Of a DNA stretch of 64,000 nucleotides, positions 43,786-57,282 are shown piece after piece. This DNA comes from Warburgia ugandensis (taxonomy: Eukaryota; Streptophyta; Magnoliopsida; Canellales; Canellaceae): positions 42,058,057-42,122,056 of the forward strand of contig CP141137.1 of NCBI GenBank assembly GCA_035236585.1, given 5' to 3'. The notes under the pieces were generated by a model. It made no database searches. It saw only the letters and a list, made by a program, of their open reading frames with translations, and was not told the origin of the DNA. The first letter of the stretch is position 1; every line of letters begins with the position of its first letter. Position numbers and translations under genes: made by a program.

Positions 43786-45850
43786 TTGACACTTTCATGT
43801 ACATAAGTTCTTTACAAATTTGGCATAAGGAGGGGATTCTTTAATGGATCTGAGTAGTATAATGCTGGTATTGACTTGTTTGAATATACCCATAATCTCA
43901 TTATAATTATTCTCCTTCTTAGTTGTGTTTAGTCTTTGAGGGAATAGAGCCTTTGCTACATGAAGTGCATCAGGGAGGGCTTTAGATGAATAGAGTATGG
44001 CTATACTTTTTCTCTCCCCTTTTGAGGTTGGGTAGGTTTTCCTTTCTCCTCAAGTTGTGGGGTAGTCCTAGTTTAATGTGCTAAGTATCTACTTGTTTTC
44101 CACTCCTAAAGGTTTTGATGGATTTGGTTGATCAAACAATGTGAAACTAATCTCATACCGACCCTTGGGATTTGGCATTGGCTAAGTAGGAAATTATCTT
44201 TTTACCTTAACTCCCTTTCTCTCTCTTCCCTACCTCATCAAACTCACCTACTTTCCTTATTCAATGGATTTTCAATGAGTTTTGAAAGGGACAGATGCCT
44301 ACCCCTAAAAAAAGGACATCTCCTAGTTTCATGCACTCAAAAAGGGAAGCCACTCATCCCTCTTTAAAACCCTAGCTGTCCACTTCATCCTAGCCATCCA
44401 ATCCCTTTATTTTTTTAACACAACCATAACTTAACCTTACGACAACCTAGAAAACTTAGGAAACATAATATAAAAAGTAAAAGGAATTCAAACAAGGGGG
44501 GCTTTTGGAAGGGACAAGAGAACGTCAACTCCAAAGTGAGGAGGCATTCTCTTCCTTCTTCCCTTCCTCTAGTGTTCCATGCCTAGAACTTGGGTATTGA
44601 TTCTTCTTTGAAGCTTGGTGGACTTCTCTTAGCTTGTCCATTGTTGCCTTGTTTGCTTTTAATTATATGCTTAGTTGTTAGTTTGATTTCCTTGCTTGTT
44701 AGCTTTGAGTTTAGTTTCATAATCCATTGATTTAAAAGCTATAACTCTTTGGCAGTGACTACCAAAAGAGTTAACTATTAGATCAAAGCCCTTTTTCCTT
44801 GAACTTCCTTATTTTCCTTGTTGATTATTCCTTGTTTACCTTGTTGAATTGCCTTAGATCCTTGAGTTTAAAGGCCACTAATCTCTTTAAGTGACAACCA
44901 AGAGATAAGGACCTTTAGATCAAGTTACTCACTCCAAGACATCCTTAAGATCTTTGTCATACGATGGCTTTTATTTTCATATTATCCATAGTTTTCTCTT
45001 GCTCTCTTTTGAATTCACATACCTCCTATCTTATATTGGATTACATGGATGGAGATTAGAGGAGTTTCATTGGTTGATTTGTACTTTAGTATGGTGTGCA
45101 CATCCCTTGGACAATGCGCTCCTAACTCGTAATTTTGACATTGAATCAATTCAATTCTTATTTTAATGTTCATGATACTTGGTTAAATCTTATGTTTCAT
45201 GGTTGTTTAATTTAGTTTTGTATGTTCACATCCATACATCATTCACTTTAGATTAGGTGCATCTTTTAGAATAGTTTATTTCAAAGAAACACATCACGTT
45301 TCCATGCGCCATCCCTTTAGAAAGTTGCTTCTTTTTAATTAGAATTGCTTGCATTAGTTAAGTTAGTTTCATATATTCCATGATAGTTTAGATCATCCTT
45401 TGGTTAATGAGTCCTTCCCATGCTTCATACATGCACTTTTTCTGTAGGTACTCTCATGCATAAATCTCAAGTTCCAAGAACACCATATTTTGCTTATTGT
45501 AGTTGATTTGTTTAGTTCATGTTAGGTTTAATTCTTCATGCTTTATTTTTAGTTGCATATTAGGATAGTTTCATTTATTTCTAATCTTAGCTTTTAGAAA
45601 GTTTTTAATTTTAGGAAAGTTGTTAATTCTAATTTGTTTAATTTTAGAATAATTCCATATTTCATATCTTGTACTTATTTCTAGTTTTCATCATTAGTTT
45701 TGGCTTAAAATCTCAAGATCTTTAGCTAGGTTAGATAATTTAAAGTAGGGACCACTAGCATCACAATCGTTAGATTTCTAATGACATCAGCCTCTTCGCA
45801 CGTGAATACTACAACTGATTCGTGCACTTGCAAGTTTAACCTAAAATCAC
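43786..45850 (+). repeat. Athila-like LTR (family G), + orientation, primer site missing
   Basis: No gene is present. The right end reads GATTCGTGCACTTGCAAG then TTTAACC and CACAGCACCAAATTT, but the expected TTTTTGGCGCC primer site is absent. GTGTGCACATCCCTTGGA near 45096 and the TTAGAATTGCTTGCAT/CATGCTTC text match the inverted copy at 48753-50041. Upstream, 44200-44560 has a pyrimidine-rich part with a CTTTAAAACCC promoter-like word. The left boundary is uncertain. Confidence 0.5.
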
Positions 45851-48730
45851 AGCACCAAATTTCTCAAGCGACTTCAAAATATTGTGGTAGTCAATATATT
45901 TGCTCAAATTTTTTTGTAGTGGTAGCATTATGACATAGTAGACCACCATGACTATAAAATTAATGGGCCCACATTGATGATCTCCCATCTTCAATATTTC
46001 ATGGCAGTTAATATAATTCCTCCACCTTGACAATTTACGTGGTGGAAAATCAATGGCATCCTGAACTAGCATGAATTTAAAGTTTGTTGGTCATTATGGA
46101 GATGAATGGATTTCATTTTTAATGATTTTGGGGATAACATTGACCATTGTTCTCAATTTATCTTTGTCCTCCATTTCCCTTACATTGTCCTAAAATAGGA
46201 GTATAAGTTGACTCTACAATTCCCTAAAATGTTGTTCTTGTATTACTAGAGGTAAGGACATGTTTTAGCTTAAACCCTGATTATCTTTCAAAGTGAACCC
46301 TAAAGTTGGTTGATGCAGGACTAGTTCATCAATTGACTCTTCTTCTTCTTCTTCTTGTTAGCTGGCATAGGTAAGGTTTTAGTTGGGCCTATATTGATAT
46401 GATTGTTCAAATAAGGTTTGTAAGTCCTAATCAGGTACACCTTCTACATTGCAAGGTTCAATTTGTATTCCAAACTCTATAGGGGTTTCTACTCTAGCCT
46501 TCCATTGAGAAGTGTCCATCAAAGGCACAGTATCTAACAACTCATTCAACTCAATTTATGTGTCTTTATTAAATTCATAAAAAATAAGCAGGATATGTTT
46601 CTAGACGATCTAGGTTGGACATTTCTACGACTTCATTCTCTTCATCATAATCATAATAAGGAGTAGGATATTGCTCAAGTAGATATGAGTTAGAGATTTC
46701 TATAGATGGTTGTAGACTTTGTGGCTCACAATAATTGTAAGATATTTCCATCCTATTGTCAATATCAATAGTCAAGGCTGGTGAAAACCTTTGAGATTTA
46801 GCAGGAATTGGCAATTCCTACCTTGAAATTCTTTCAAGTACTTTTTCACTCTCCTCCCTAATTTGTTTCACTTCCTTAGCCCCATTTTTAAGCGTAGTAA
46901 GATTTTGATCCATTAGTTCACTATGTCATTACATATTCTCTTCTAATGATGGTTCTTTATGTTGTAGAGGAAATGACTCATAGGGTTGGCATTGTTATGG
47001 CATTAGGGTATTGAAAATGGGATGGGAAGGTTCAACCCATGATGGTTGACCCTGATATTCTTTGATAATCATAGTACAGTAGATTAGGGTGGGACCATTG
47101 TGGTTCTTCCTAATATTAGTAATCCTGAGACCATGATTATTCATGATGCTTAGCCCATCCATTTTGATAGTCTATCTCAAGATGGTAGTTATTGCTAGGG
47201 TATGTGAATGTAGTGGTTGCATCCACTGGATCCTAATAATATTCATTACAATTGGAGCTCAATGGCCATGAAGTGGGAGGATAGGGAGAGTTAAAAGAGG
47301 TATAGTCATTATATAGAGGTTATTTATATGACCTAGTACAATAATTCTCATATTGAAATTGTTGATATATGACTTAGCATAGGAATTATCATATTATGGT
47401 TGTCGATATGCCTCAGTATTTTGTTTAAAAGCAAAGAACCTATTCATTAGATTTTCCATCCTCTCTTGATATGCCATTATACTCAACTTCATGGTCAATG
47501 AAACTAATTGTTGTATAATAGTACTCTTTTATTTTTTTTAATGGAAAACTCTAACTATATGATGTAACTTAAAATGCTAGTCCTAAGATAAATGATGAAC
47601 AACCAATTCTATTAGCTTGCTAATGTGATGAATTAATAATCTTTGATGGTATGTAAGGTGGTAGCCTTCAAACCTAAATCTGGACAATTCCTTCCTTCAT
47701 CCAAGATCAATTACTGTTTACTAGTTAACTTTTGCTCTAAAGTGGTTAATATAATCCTTATGTTAGGAGGTGGTTATACCTCAATCAACATTAAGTGATT
47801 TTCCCACACCCACTACAACCACAATGCTCAGAAGCCACTGGAGTGACAATAGACTTAACCTTTCAAAAAGGTACCTATGAGCTCCAAAACCCTAAGTCTC
47901 TTGCTACTTGATTTTAAATTATGTTCAATGACTAGGATCACAAACATACAAGGATCAATTTTTATTACCTAGGTGTGCCAAGGATCTGGTGATGAACCCA
48001 GTTCTTATCTTATTAGGGTTCCTATGGGGCCCTTACTGCTAATGTGATACATTCCACTATAAAGTAATTAAACATGCAATGCAATACAAAAAGCAAACTA
48101 ATTCCTACCTACATACTATTTAACAAAGGGCCAAACACCTTAATAGAAGAGACTTTATAACCAGATAGCCTATGCCATGGTTATAGTTGAACTTAGGCTA
48201 CCCTTTGTTAAATAGGTGCAAAAACTAATGCAATAGCCCTAAATAAAATTCAACAATTATCATGAATTTCCTAATCTATATGAGTTACACTACCATTAAA
48301 ATGCAATTTTACACTAAATGTAACTAAACTAGAAAAGTAAAAAGAAATTGAGGGATACTTATAGTGGGGTGTTCGATGAAGATCAAGTGTGGGCCTCCAT
48401 ACCACACACTTGCCCTGTATTATTACAAGACATTTAAAATTGAATAATAAAGTGTAAAATACAATGGGCCTCACTATAAGTTCCACTCACAATCCTAACG
48501 TAAGAAATCAATAAAAATTCTAATCTAATGTGATGAAGCTTTGATGCATAGGATCTTTGCTTCTCCTTTGCCAAATCCCCCTTGCACAAAATCAAACAAA
48601 ATATGGTCAATTATGAGGAATTAGCAAATAAATACAAAAACTGATGCAAAACCCTAAACAAATGCAACCTAAACCTAGACTAGAGGTAAATAATCTAATT
48701 TAAGACCAACTACCTAATTCCATTGTGATT
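45851..48730 (-). pseudogene. Decayed gag-like interior of a minus-strand Athila-like element
   Basis: Reading leftwards from the primer site at 48731-48746, the minus strand contains a Tyr/Gln/Pro/Asn-rich part, for example KQNTEAYRQP near 47420, HKEPSLEENM near 46950 and YLLEQYPTPYYDYDEENEV at 46625-46685. Athila/Tat gags have a similar low-complexity tail with a ...SLEEMM block. No zinc knuckle, protease or RT was found. The frame 45836-46072 (78 codons) at the left end has no recognised domain. The sequence stops at the facing G LTR. Assignment rests on position and composition. Confidence 0.4.
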
Positions 48731-48746
48731 CCCTATCATGGTTCCA
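48731..48746 (-). other. Primer binding site, Athila/Tat type (minus strand)
   Basis: The minus strand reads TGGAACCATGATAGGG after ACAAGTTTT, followed by AATCACAATGGAA. It is a diverged form of TGGCGCCGTTGCCGGGG and agrees with the G1 primer site at 21484 and its downstream text. Confidence 0.65.
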
Positions 48747-48752
48747 AAAACT

Positions 48753-50041
48753 TGTCATGATGTTTTAATTAACTTGCAAGGACATGAATCCATTGTAATA
48801 GCTGCACGCGAGTGAGGTTGATCTTATGAGGAATGGAACGGTTTGTGTGATAAGTGACCCTCACTTAAACTACTTAGCCATACTAAGATAACAAGATTTT
48901 GAAAGAAACTAGGAATGGAAACTTATCATAAATTGAAAACATGGAATATGGAAATATGCTAAAAGTAGACAAACTAATGTGGAAACTTTCCTTAAAGCAA
49001 ACCTTCTAAAAAAATGAAATTTAGAAACTTTCAAAATGATTCAAAACAAATAAGTGGAACTAAAGATGTGGAACCTTGAAAAAATAAGAAACAAATAAAC
49101 CACTTACTATGCACACAATCCTAAAGGATGGTGTGCATTGTTCATGATGCAAAGTAATGCAAGATGTAACAATTGAAAACTAATAAATAAACGAATCAAA
49201 TGCATCCAACAATGCTTATTTAATTGAACATGTACTAATATAAGGTGCAAGCTAAACAACTACAATACTCATGAAATCACCATTAGAACCATGTGCATGA
49301 TCAAGATCCATGCTCATGGAACAAAGTGTGGTTCCTAAATGAAATCATATGACTATGATACAAAAGCATGAAAATAATAGTAGTTGGAGTACATGGAACA
49401 AATATTAACATGAGATGACAACTTAAATAAAAGAAACAACTTTCAATATCATGCGCATGACACCTGAGGGGGTACACATGATTTTAAATGTGTGTGTTTG
49501 TGTGTGTGTGTGTGTTTAAGCTATTGTAAAATGAATCTAGAATGCTATGGTTGAAAGGTTCAATGAAATATCTATAAACCTAAACATGTCATAGAATTAA
49601 CAATAAGCAAGATTTAAGGCATTTAAATATGAACAAAACATAAATAAACAATGCACTTTTATTACTTGAATGGAATTCATACAAGTTTTGTGTGGATCAT
49701 CTAAGAGATGTGCACACCATTCTTATCCCAATAACACCCTTCAACCTTCTTCAAAAATCATCCAACATTCAAAAGTAGCCATGTTTGGATAACAAATGAA
49801 TAACCATAAAAAAGAATAGGAACAAAAGCACCAACAAGAAATCTAAGGCTATGATGGAATAAGGGAAAAAGAGAATGCAAACAAATGGATTCAAGGTGAA
49901 TTTTCCTTTGGTAATCACTTCAAGAGAAAGGAAACCTTGGATCCCTGAACAAATATGCAAGAATAGCTAATAAAATGAAAGACAGACTAAGGAAATCTTA
50001 ACCACAAAAGCAAGCAGCACAAAGAAAATTAAGGCAAGAAA
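48753..50041 (-). repeat. Athila-like LTR (family G), minus orientation
   Basis: In minus orientation it ends ...GTCCTTGCAAGTTAATTAAA and CATCATGACA just before the primer site. AATGGTGTGCACATCTCTTAG near 49715 and CATGCTTTTG words match the + copy at 45090-45850. A (GT)n run lies at 49490-49516. At 50042 it is interrupted by the inverted family B type solo LTR, and it probably resumes at 54540. Confidence 0.6.
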
Positions 50042-51010
50042 TGTGACACCCCATGTTTTTCATGAAAATTTTTCATGTTTATTTACAATAATTTTAATTT
50101 CAAAAATAGTAGAAGAAAATTTTCTTTAAAATTCATTTTTCCAAAAACCCGGATGTCATCTCAACTCCCATACTATACATAATATAGTTTTTATAGAAGA
50201 TAGACATACACTTTATGAAACAATAGGACCCATCCACTGGTTCACATGCCTAGCCCCTATAATCATTATATTAAATGTCCAAGCACCATAATCCAAATAA
50301 CTAACTACACAATACAAAAACTTTAACAAAATATATACCTGAGTGCAGAAGTATGGCTATTGATCTCCTCTTGTTTGTGTATGTGTTTTCTTGTTTGTCT
50401 GTAGCTGAGATATTATAAACATAAAATATTTACAATATCTCAGCAAGCTATGCTTGGTAGGGGAGATTTAAGAAAACATATTAATTATATATGACTTAAG
50501 CATTTTACATCAATTAAAATATTCAAGTTCATCATGATGCTTATATGGGATGAAGTTTACAAGATAGTTCATAATTCAATAATTTCATTAATAATTCAAT
50601 TATCTACAAGTCATTGATAAAATAGCTATTTATAATTCTTCTTCATCATATGAATATAATAATCACTCTTTAGAGATTACCCTTTTCATGATATATGTAA
50701 TTCATTGGTATTTTAAATATTTATCATTATCATTTTCCTTATGATATCATACTCCAATTTTATGAACCATACTCTGCATAATATATCTACCCATTCACTT
50801 TCCCATACAATTTTTTTTATGAAATTATACCCTCCAACATATACATATAGGACTATATCATATATATTAAAATCATTAAAAGTAATACAAAGTTATAAAC
50901 ATAGTCCATAGGTTTTATAACTTCCATTCCCAGACTAGACTGGGTCTCATACACATACCCCTTACCATACAGGGTTTATAAAACTTTAGCAGCTGCTGGT
51001 AACATCATAA

Positions 51011-51115
51011 AAGGCATCTCATCATGCCATCACATAAGGCATCTCATCATGCCATCGTCATATAAGGCATCTCATTATTCCATCATATACGCATGTCATC
51101 ATGCTATCATATACG
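51011..51115. repeat. Short tandem array, 25-28 bp unit, four copies
   Basis: ATAAGGCATCTCATCATGCC-type units start near 51011, 51036, 51064 and 51089. Family B at 32850-32895 has a single comparable segment inverted, so the array grew in this copy. Confidence 0.7.
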
Positions 51116-54100
51116 CACCATAGTGCATCAAATACAAGGACTATTATGCCGCAATCTAAATCCGTATAGTGCTCCCAGATAACTGCATAATAATCCACTG
51201 ATACAATTGTGGAAATAACAAAATCCATGTCTGCATCGGGAGGACCACGGCTGTCACAATGGCAGCCTTCCAATGACTGCCCCACTTGACATTTAGCCTC
51301 TCATTGGGCATGGTATCTATCATATAATAAATTTTGAAGAGCAAGTGGGCAAACCCTACGACTCTCTTAGCATAGCATCCCCAGTCCTATGCTTGTCTAA
51401 ATCAAAACTCTCAAGCCACTACCCCTAGATTTAAAATAATAAATACACAGGCATCTTGCCTGTCCATAATATATATATGAATACCTCATCATAATCATAA
51501 CATCCTCACTTATTAGGTGATCGCCCACCAAGGATGTACAATAAAATCCTAGACTCATACATCGCATATGATGTAATGGTACCCATGTACCATAAATGTC
51601 CTTTTATCACAATAACAGCTATGATATTTTTAAGAACAGATCGTGTATATCCATTAATATTATTCAGTAGGCTTCAATTATAAGCATGTCATTCATGTAG
51701 CATTTAAAATCACAATTTCTCATCATTCACAAGTAAACATTTTTCATCATCATATATCACATGAAATGCACAATTTAAATGACATAATATCTATCATAAG
51801 AATAAGATCATGCTTTAAAAATGTGCATCTTACTATTAAGACATGCTTTCTTAATTCTCCACCTACCTCGTGTAGTGAGTTCATCCATTTTCCACTAGCT
51901 TTAGTCGCCCTCTTCTTCATGATTGACCCCGTGCACTTCAATCTATACAATGCATAAAATTTCTTTTATTAATACATACATATACACGTATATTTATGTT
52001 TAACTACGATCTAATGGCCAAAGTGGTCTCATTTTGATCCTCATTTATATTTTAATGATTTTAAAGATAGTATTAAGGTTTGACTCCAAGGATAATTGCC
52101 CAGGTAGTTTAGGTGAGACCAAACGTGTCTAAATGTGCCCCTGCTAGTCTAGCTGGGTGTACCTTGGTGTTTTACACAAAATTGAAGTCAAGGCACCACC
52201 TAACACATTGAAAAAATTTCTATTTATATGGTCAATGACATAATTATTTGTTGTACCAGGAAGTGTGGATAGGATCAATAAGATTGGGTAGTTGTTTGGC
52301 AATCCCAAGTCTTCAATCTATTACAAGCACTCCCATTGATCCAGCAGGTGTGTGCTTTAACATTCTGTAATTTATGCTTGTTGTCACTTATCTTTTACTG
52401 AAACTTTCAATCAAAATTTTAGTGACAATAGTGTCAATACTAGATCCATGCAAATGGTGTTCATACCTACCAACTTTATTACTGAATCCTAAACTAAACA
52501 GTTAAGAAGAGCTAATACCAAGTTCTAGCATAAAATCATTTCTTAAAAGAAGCTAATTAGAGGAAATACTATTGGGATTGCTTCCTGGTTATTTGAGTGG
52601 AACTTGATATTTGAATGTGAACCATTCCACATTTTACTTACAACACCCATCCACTTAAAAGTTAAGCCATTGGCTGGGTAGGTAGTGTTATCAGTGTGAA
52701 TTTTGTACAAAGGCACACCAAAGTAAAGCCCAAAGTATAGATGGTGTAGGCCATGAGGTCACATACTAAATGCGTGCAGTAATAGGCCATTACACTATTG
52801 CAGATTTTTCATTTGAAAATAGATCAATGGCTGGATAATGCTAAATCAAAACAAAACAAAGGTTTTAAGTATAAATTATGTCTCCTACATGTACTTCCAA
52901 TCCAATAGATCATTAAGAACATCATATCACTATTGGATGGCCATGGATCTGCCCGATCGTGGCTGTACAGTATTGTTGTTTTAGGATCTCCATCTGATCA
53001 GCTTCAATCATCGAATTGCTTAAGGGCCTTTGTCCATGACATCAAGAGGAACATGATGAATGGCTTAGATCATTTAACTGATTCATTTTCACCTCTGCTC
53101 ACATTATTTTGTAGGACTGTTCATTGTCACTAGGGTTCTTTCACCGATGATGAAAATGGAAGGTGGGGAATAGAGATGGAAATGGGGTACTGGTGGTGGA
53201 GGTGGCCGGATTATGCATTGTCCATTCCATGTCATAGGTAAACGTAGAGGAAACGAAGACCAAGGGAAACAATCTAGTTGGTCTAAGCACGCTGGCCTTC
53301 CCAATCCTAGTTGTGTCGGTGCAAGAATGTGATAGAGGGGATTTCTCGTGTGGATTTGAGCATGCCAACTTGCCCAAGGCTTGGCTGTGCCGGAGCCTAG
53401 GAGAAAAATAGGGAAACATTAACCAAGCTTGTTGGAGATAGAGGGGGAAATGGGTTTGCTGGAGATCGCCGTTGGGCGATCAAATTTGAGGGGAAAACCA
53501 GTGGTGGTAACTGTCGGGTTATCACCCACTTGAAGAAGACAGAAGGAAGAATAGCTAGGGCACCGATTATGTCACTGCATGCCAATCTAAGAAGAGCAGG
53601 GGATTTTGCATGGAGAGATCGAGCATTAGGGAGATTTTTCCCCTTGTGCTGTCAACGGAAGAACACAGATTTGCTAGGGATTTGCTTGGGGAAGAGGAGA
53701 AGTAGAGGGTTTGGGGATTTCTTCTTGGTTGCCAAAAAACACAGATCCACTATTGATCTGATTGGGGAAGAGGAGAAGCAGAGGGTTTGAGGGTTGCCTG
53801 AAAGATGCCAGAGAAGGGGGTTTTTGTCTAGGGAAAGGGCTTCAGACATCGGCAGGGGAGATCAATAGGATGGGGAACAATATTTAAAAATCAAGCATGT
53901 TGGCCTTTGAAAATGGGGTTTGGGGATTTCCTAGTTCTCTAACCTTGACGAAGTAGACCGGAGGGAGGGGTTTTCTCCATTGTCAGTGAGTTGGCTCTAG
54001 CCGTTGCGTTAGGGGTGCTCGTCGGGGAGAGAGAGAGAGAACCAAACCTGACATTTCAATGGGTTTCCAATGTGAGGCGGGGGGTGCCAATATCAATTTG

Positions 54101-54162
54101 GCCCCCTTCCATTAAGTAGTGTTTTTTGATCTTTTAATTATCATATTGCCCCTGTCTTCAAA

Positions 54163-54420
54163 GGCCCATGACTTCATAATCAAGAGTCTGTTTTTAGAGT
54201 TCTTTGGCTCAGTGGATTCCATTTTCTAAGTACTATCTAATGGTTTCAGTTTCAGTTCCAAATTATACTTCTATAAAAGGATATACTCCTTAAAGACTCA
54301 TAACCTGCTCATAGAATAGTAAAATTTTAGGGTGAAATTCATCCAAACTCCAATTTCAGTGTTCTTTATGTTGTTGAACTTGATTTTTCGAGTACATTCC
54401 AAATATTCATGTTTCCACTG
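54163..54420 (-). promoter_or_regulatory. Conserved upstream LTR module (D form), two copies
   Basis: Copy one (54163-54250) contains CCCATGACTT, TTCTTTGGCTCAGTGGATTC and CTAAGTACTATCTAATGG. Copy two (54300-54420) contains CATAACCTGCTCATAG and TTCGAGTACATTCCAAAT. Both align with 12411-12490 (family A, inverted), and copy two also with 37511-37577 (family C). Confidence 0.55.
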
Positions 54421-54539
54421 CAAATTCTATTTCTACAAAAATTTATTTTCTTGGGGTAAAAAATTCCAATTATATCCCAAAATTCCAATTTCACATAATA
54501 ACGCCCAGAATAGTATTTACAAAATTTAGGGTTATTATA

Positions 54540-55011
54540 AAAAAATGTGAAAATCTTAAAGGAAGAGATGGCTGGAGCAAGGAGAAAACCATAGAGGAAT
54601 GGGGGAGAGAAGGGTGGAGACACCTGCTTCAAAAGAGGGGGGTGATCTCCCCTTCTCCAACTAGTAAAAAAGGTGGAACTGATCCTTGCTTTATATGGGT
54701 GTCTATTATCTAAAGGGAACCCTATCAAAGAGATGTGGTGGTAAGGAAGGATTGGATAATCTAAGAAGCCATTTTTTAAAAGGAGGCATCTCCCCCTTGT
54801 AAAAATCATGGAGAACATAGAGAATTAGAAGGAGAGGGAGATAAGGAAGAAATAGCAAGTGAATTGATTGGTTGACTAAGAGGGGTGGTTTCAAGAAGGT
54901 GGGATGGCGATTGGTTAGAGTAGGAGGGGTTTAGGAAATTAGGAGAGTTTTAGAAAGGTGGGACTCTTAGATAGGAAGGTGCAAAATTTGTAGTGCTTTT
55001 GTATGGTGAGG

Positions 55012-55104
<93 letters not shown>

Positions 55105-55264
55105 GAGAAAATCATTAAAAAGAAGGAAATTATAGTGGGTTTTTCCTATTGGTCCACATGCAATCATAACCAATTGGATTTTCCCTCAAATATCTTCATA
55201 ATAGCCCTTAAAATCCTATGGATATTTTCTTCATATTTTCCTCCAATCAGGCTTTCCCAGTAGT
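54540..55264 (-). repeat. Probable start part of the split family G LTR
   Basis: The minus strand contains GGGGGAGATGCCTCCTTTTA and, at 54690-54697, the TATA-like CATATAAA word. The + copy has GACAGATGCCTACCCCTAAA at 44291 and CTTTAAAACCC downstream. Because the solo LTR at 50042-54539 lies between, this would be the U3 side of the LTR at 48753-50041. The (GA)44 microsatellite lies within it. Moderate to low certainty. Confidence 0.35.
55014..55101. repeat. (GA)44 microsatellite
   Basis: It is an uninterrupted GA run of about 88 bases. The two overlapping open frames across it (Arg-Glu and Ser-Leu repeats) are artefacts of the repeat. Confidence 0.97.
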
Positions 55265-56023
55265 TTCGCTCATGTGACTTGATGGTTACTTTAAGAGCTC
55301 ATTTGGTTTGGCTTATTGGTGCAACCCCTTATGGCTAGCTCAGCTTCACCTTCTTCATGGCTTATATGGCTTAGGTGACTTGAGTAAATCCCATGCAAAG
55401 GTGGTGGACTTTGTATGGCTTGTGTATGGTCTCACTTTAGTCACCTTTGACTTCTCCAATTCTATCCATTGCTTGCCTGAAGGTGATCTTGATCCTTGAT
55501 CTCACTTTGTATTGATGACATTTAGGCCTTGACTCGATCTTTTGATCTTGAACTTCAATTTTGACCTTGGCCCACCTAGGTTAATCATTACCTTATGGGC
55601 AACCTTGGCCTCTACAAATTAATTAGAAGGGACTTAAGGCAACCCACAAGCTCATAAGTGCCTCTTAGAAGGAAGCAGATTACTATCACATCAGTGGACC
55701 CTATCTAATCAACCATATTGGTATTTAAACATCTAGCTTTGCCAACACATCCAACAACTCAGACCACCTACAACTGACTGAGGAGAGTGTGAAGTGGTTG
55801 ATTATGATCAGGATCTAACTAGTAAGCGATATGGTAATTATGAAGGAGAGGAGAAGCTAATTAGGTTAGAAATAATCTAAAAATCTCTCCTTGTACAAAA
55901 ATTCAAGATAAATAAAACTTACCTTATTTTCCATAGGGTTAGGATTATTCTACAGCCTTTGTTTGTTTGTCTGGGTATCATTTTCATATAGGTTGCATCA
56001 TCTACTTTAGGATCCCCTACATA

Positions 56024-56149
56024 AACCAAAAAAAAGGAAAAGAAAGAAGTACTTTTCTTATGTATAATGACTTATTTTTGTTGTATAACCAAAAAAAAGG
56101 AAAAGAAAGAAGTACTTTTCTTATGTATAATGACTTATTTTTGTTGTAT
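56024..56149. repeat. Perfect tandem duplication of a 63-bp unit
   Basis: Units 56024-56086 and 56087-56149 appear identical (AACC, eight A, GGAAAAGAAAGAAGTAC and on). The first family E copy has one diverged unit at most (near 34080-34140). Identity of the two units means a recent slippage-type event. Confidence 0.9.
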
Positions 56150-56312
56150 ATAAAGTTGAGTAAACTGCACCATACATTGGTGTATACATAGCCATTGATC
56201 ATTACACCTAGATCTAGCACTTTTAGACTCCTAAGATCTGAAGGACCATAAGCCAAGGCCTACGTAATCAAGTATATCAAACTAACCCTACTTAAAATAT
56301 GGCCAACAAAGT

Positions 56313-56860
56313 ATGAATAAAAATCCACTTTCTTACTACTTTACTTCGTTGCCCCTTCATTATGAAGATACGCATGAGACAATGGATACTCTTGATCTAT
56401 CATATGCAATAGATGGATCAATTAGTAATATATATAGAGTAGATAATCAATTTTATAAATTGGATTCTTTGATGCAAACTAGTGACTCATTAAGGCAACC
56501 TTAGTATGAGGATTATTTTACTTGTTATAGTCCAACACATCTTATTATTATGTGTCCATCAACCTCCATATACCCTGAATATTTCTTGGAGCCAATGAGA
56601 GCAACAAATGCAGTCACTTACCCTAGAATTATCCATATGTTGAGAGAAATGAGCTTAGATAGGCTAGGCAACCTGATAAAACATAGTCTCAAGATTACCA
56701 AGGGGAACCATCCTAGTTTCACCCTTCTCAATCTTTTCCCAATACCCCATTTCCATAGCAATATGAGCCACACTAGGAATTTCTTCAATAACAGAGGGAA
56801 CAATCAATAGAAGAGAACCTTTGTGTGTATATACAAAATAAACTAGAATTCCAAGAAGCA
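56313..56860 (+). pseudogene. gag C-terminal remnant of family E2
   Basis: The translation gives LPLHYEDTHETMDTLDLSYA, GSISNIYRVDNQFYKLDSLM, then a stop, FTCYSPTHLIIMCPS and YPEYFLEPMRATNAVTYPR. This resembles the region of Athila/Tat-type gags around the single zinc knuckle; CYSPTHLIIMC keeps a Cys...His...Cys pattern. The frame is broken at 56502-56504. It is the best-preserved coding text of this element. Confidence 0.55.
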
Positions 56861-57282
56861 ACTAAAAAATTTAGTGCACAACTAGAGTTTCAAAAAGGGT
56901 TAGGCATCTACCTATTTTTTAGAAAGAGAAGAGGAAATGGAACAAGTTGAGGACTATGAGAAGCCCATCACAACTATAACAAGATGACAATATCAACAAA
57001 TGGTTTTTATGAGATAGAGAGTCTTGCATCATCCCTATGGTCATCTAGCAATGATCCCCTTAATAAATGTCTGAATAATTTTAATTTTGATTCTAACATA
57101 GACACCTTTATTTATGAAGATAATAACACTTCTCAATGAAGATCCCAAGTAGAATCCCTTTCATTGCCAAAGACGTAATTTGAGCCATCTAGTAAAGAAG
57201 CACCTGATTTGGACCTACAACGTTTACTAGATAGTTTACCATGTGAAAGTTTATGTTTTCATTCGTAACTTTACCTATGACT

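Larger units (their letters stand above)
50042..54539 (-). mobile_element. 4.5-kb solo LTR of family B type, inverted (D)
   Basis: The + strand begins TGTGACACCCCATG and ends AGGGTTATTATA (eroded from ...TTACA). The minus strand matches the solo LTR 28886-33604, most clearly 51090-51420 against 32600-32890 (GATGGATACCATGCCCAA, GACAGCCATGGTCCTCCC). The flanks AGAAA (50037-50041) and AAAAA (54540-54544) agree in four of five bases, a weak target duplication. It carries the CTGAG hairpin (50405-50443), four short tandem units at 51011-51115, and two copies of the upstream module near 54163-54420. No interior is present. Confidence 0.8.

Noticed and set aside
45836..46072. 78-codon minus-strand frame as a host gene
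   Set aside because: It starts in the junction between two facing LTR elements, has no domain I recognise, and sits in decayed gag-like sequence.
49769..49960. 63-codon minus-strand hydrophobic frame as a membrane peptide
   Set aside because: It lies inside the family G LTR leader and is low-complexity Phe/Leu-rich.
55003..55263. Open frames of Arg-Glu and Ser-Leu repeats on both strands
   Set aside because: They are translations of the (GA)44 microsatellite; any frame through a dinucleotide run stays open.
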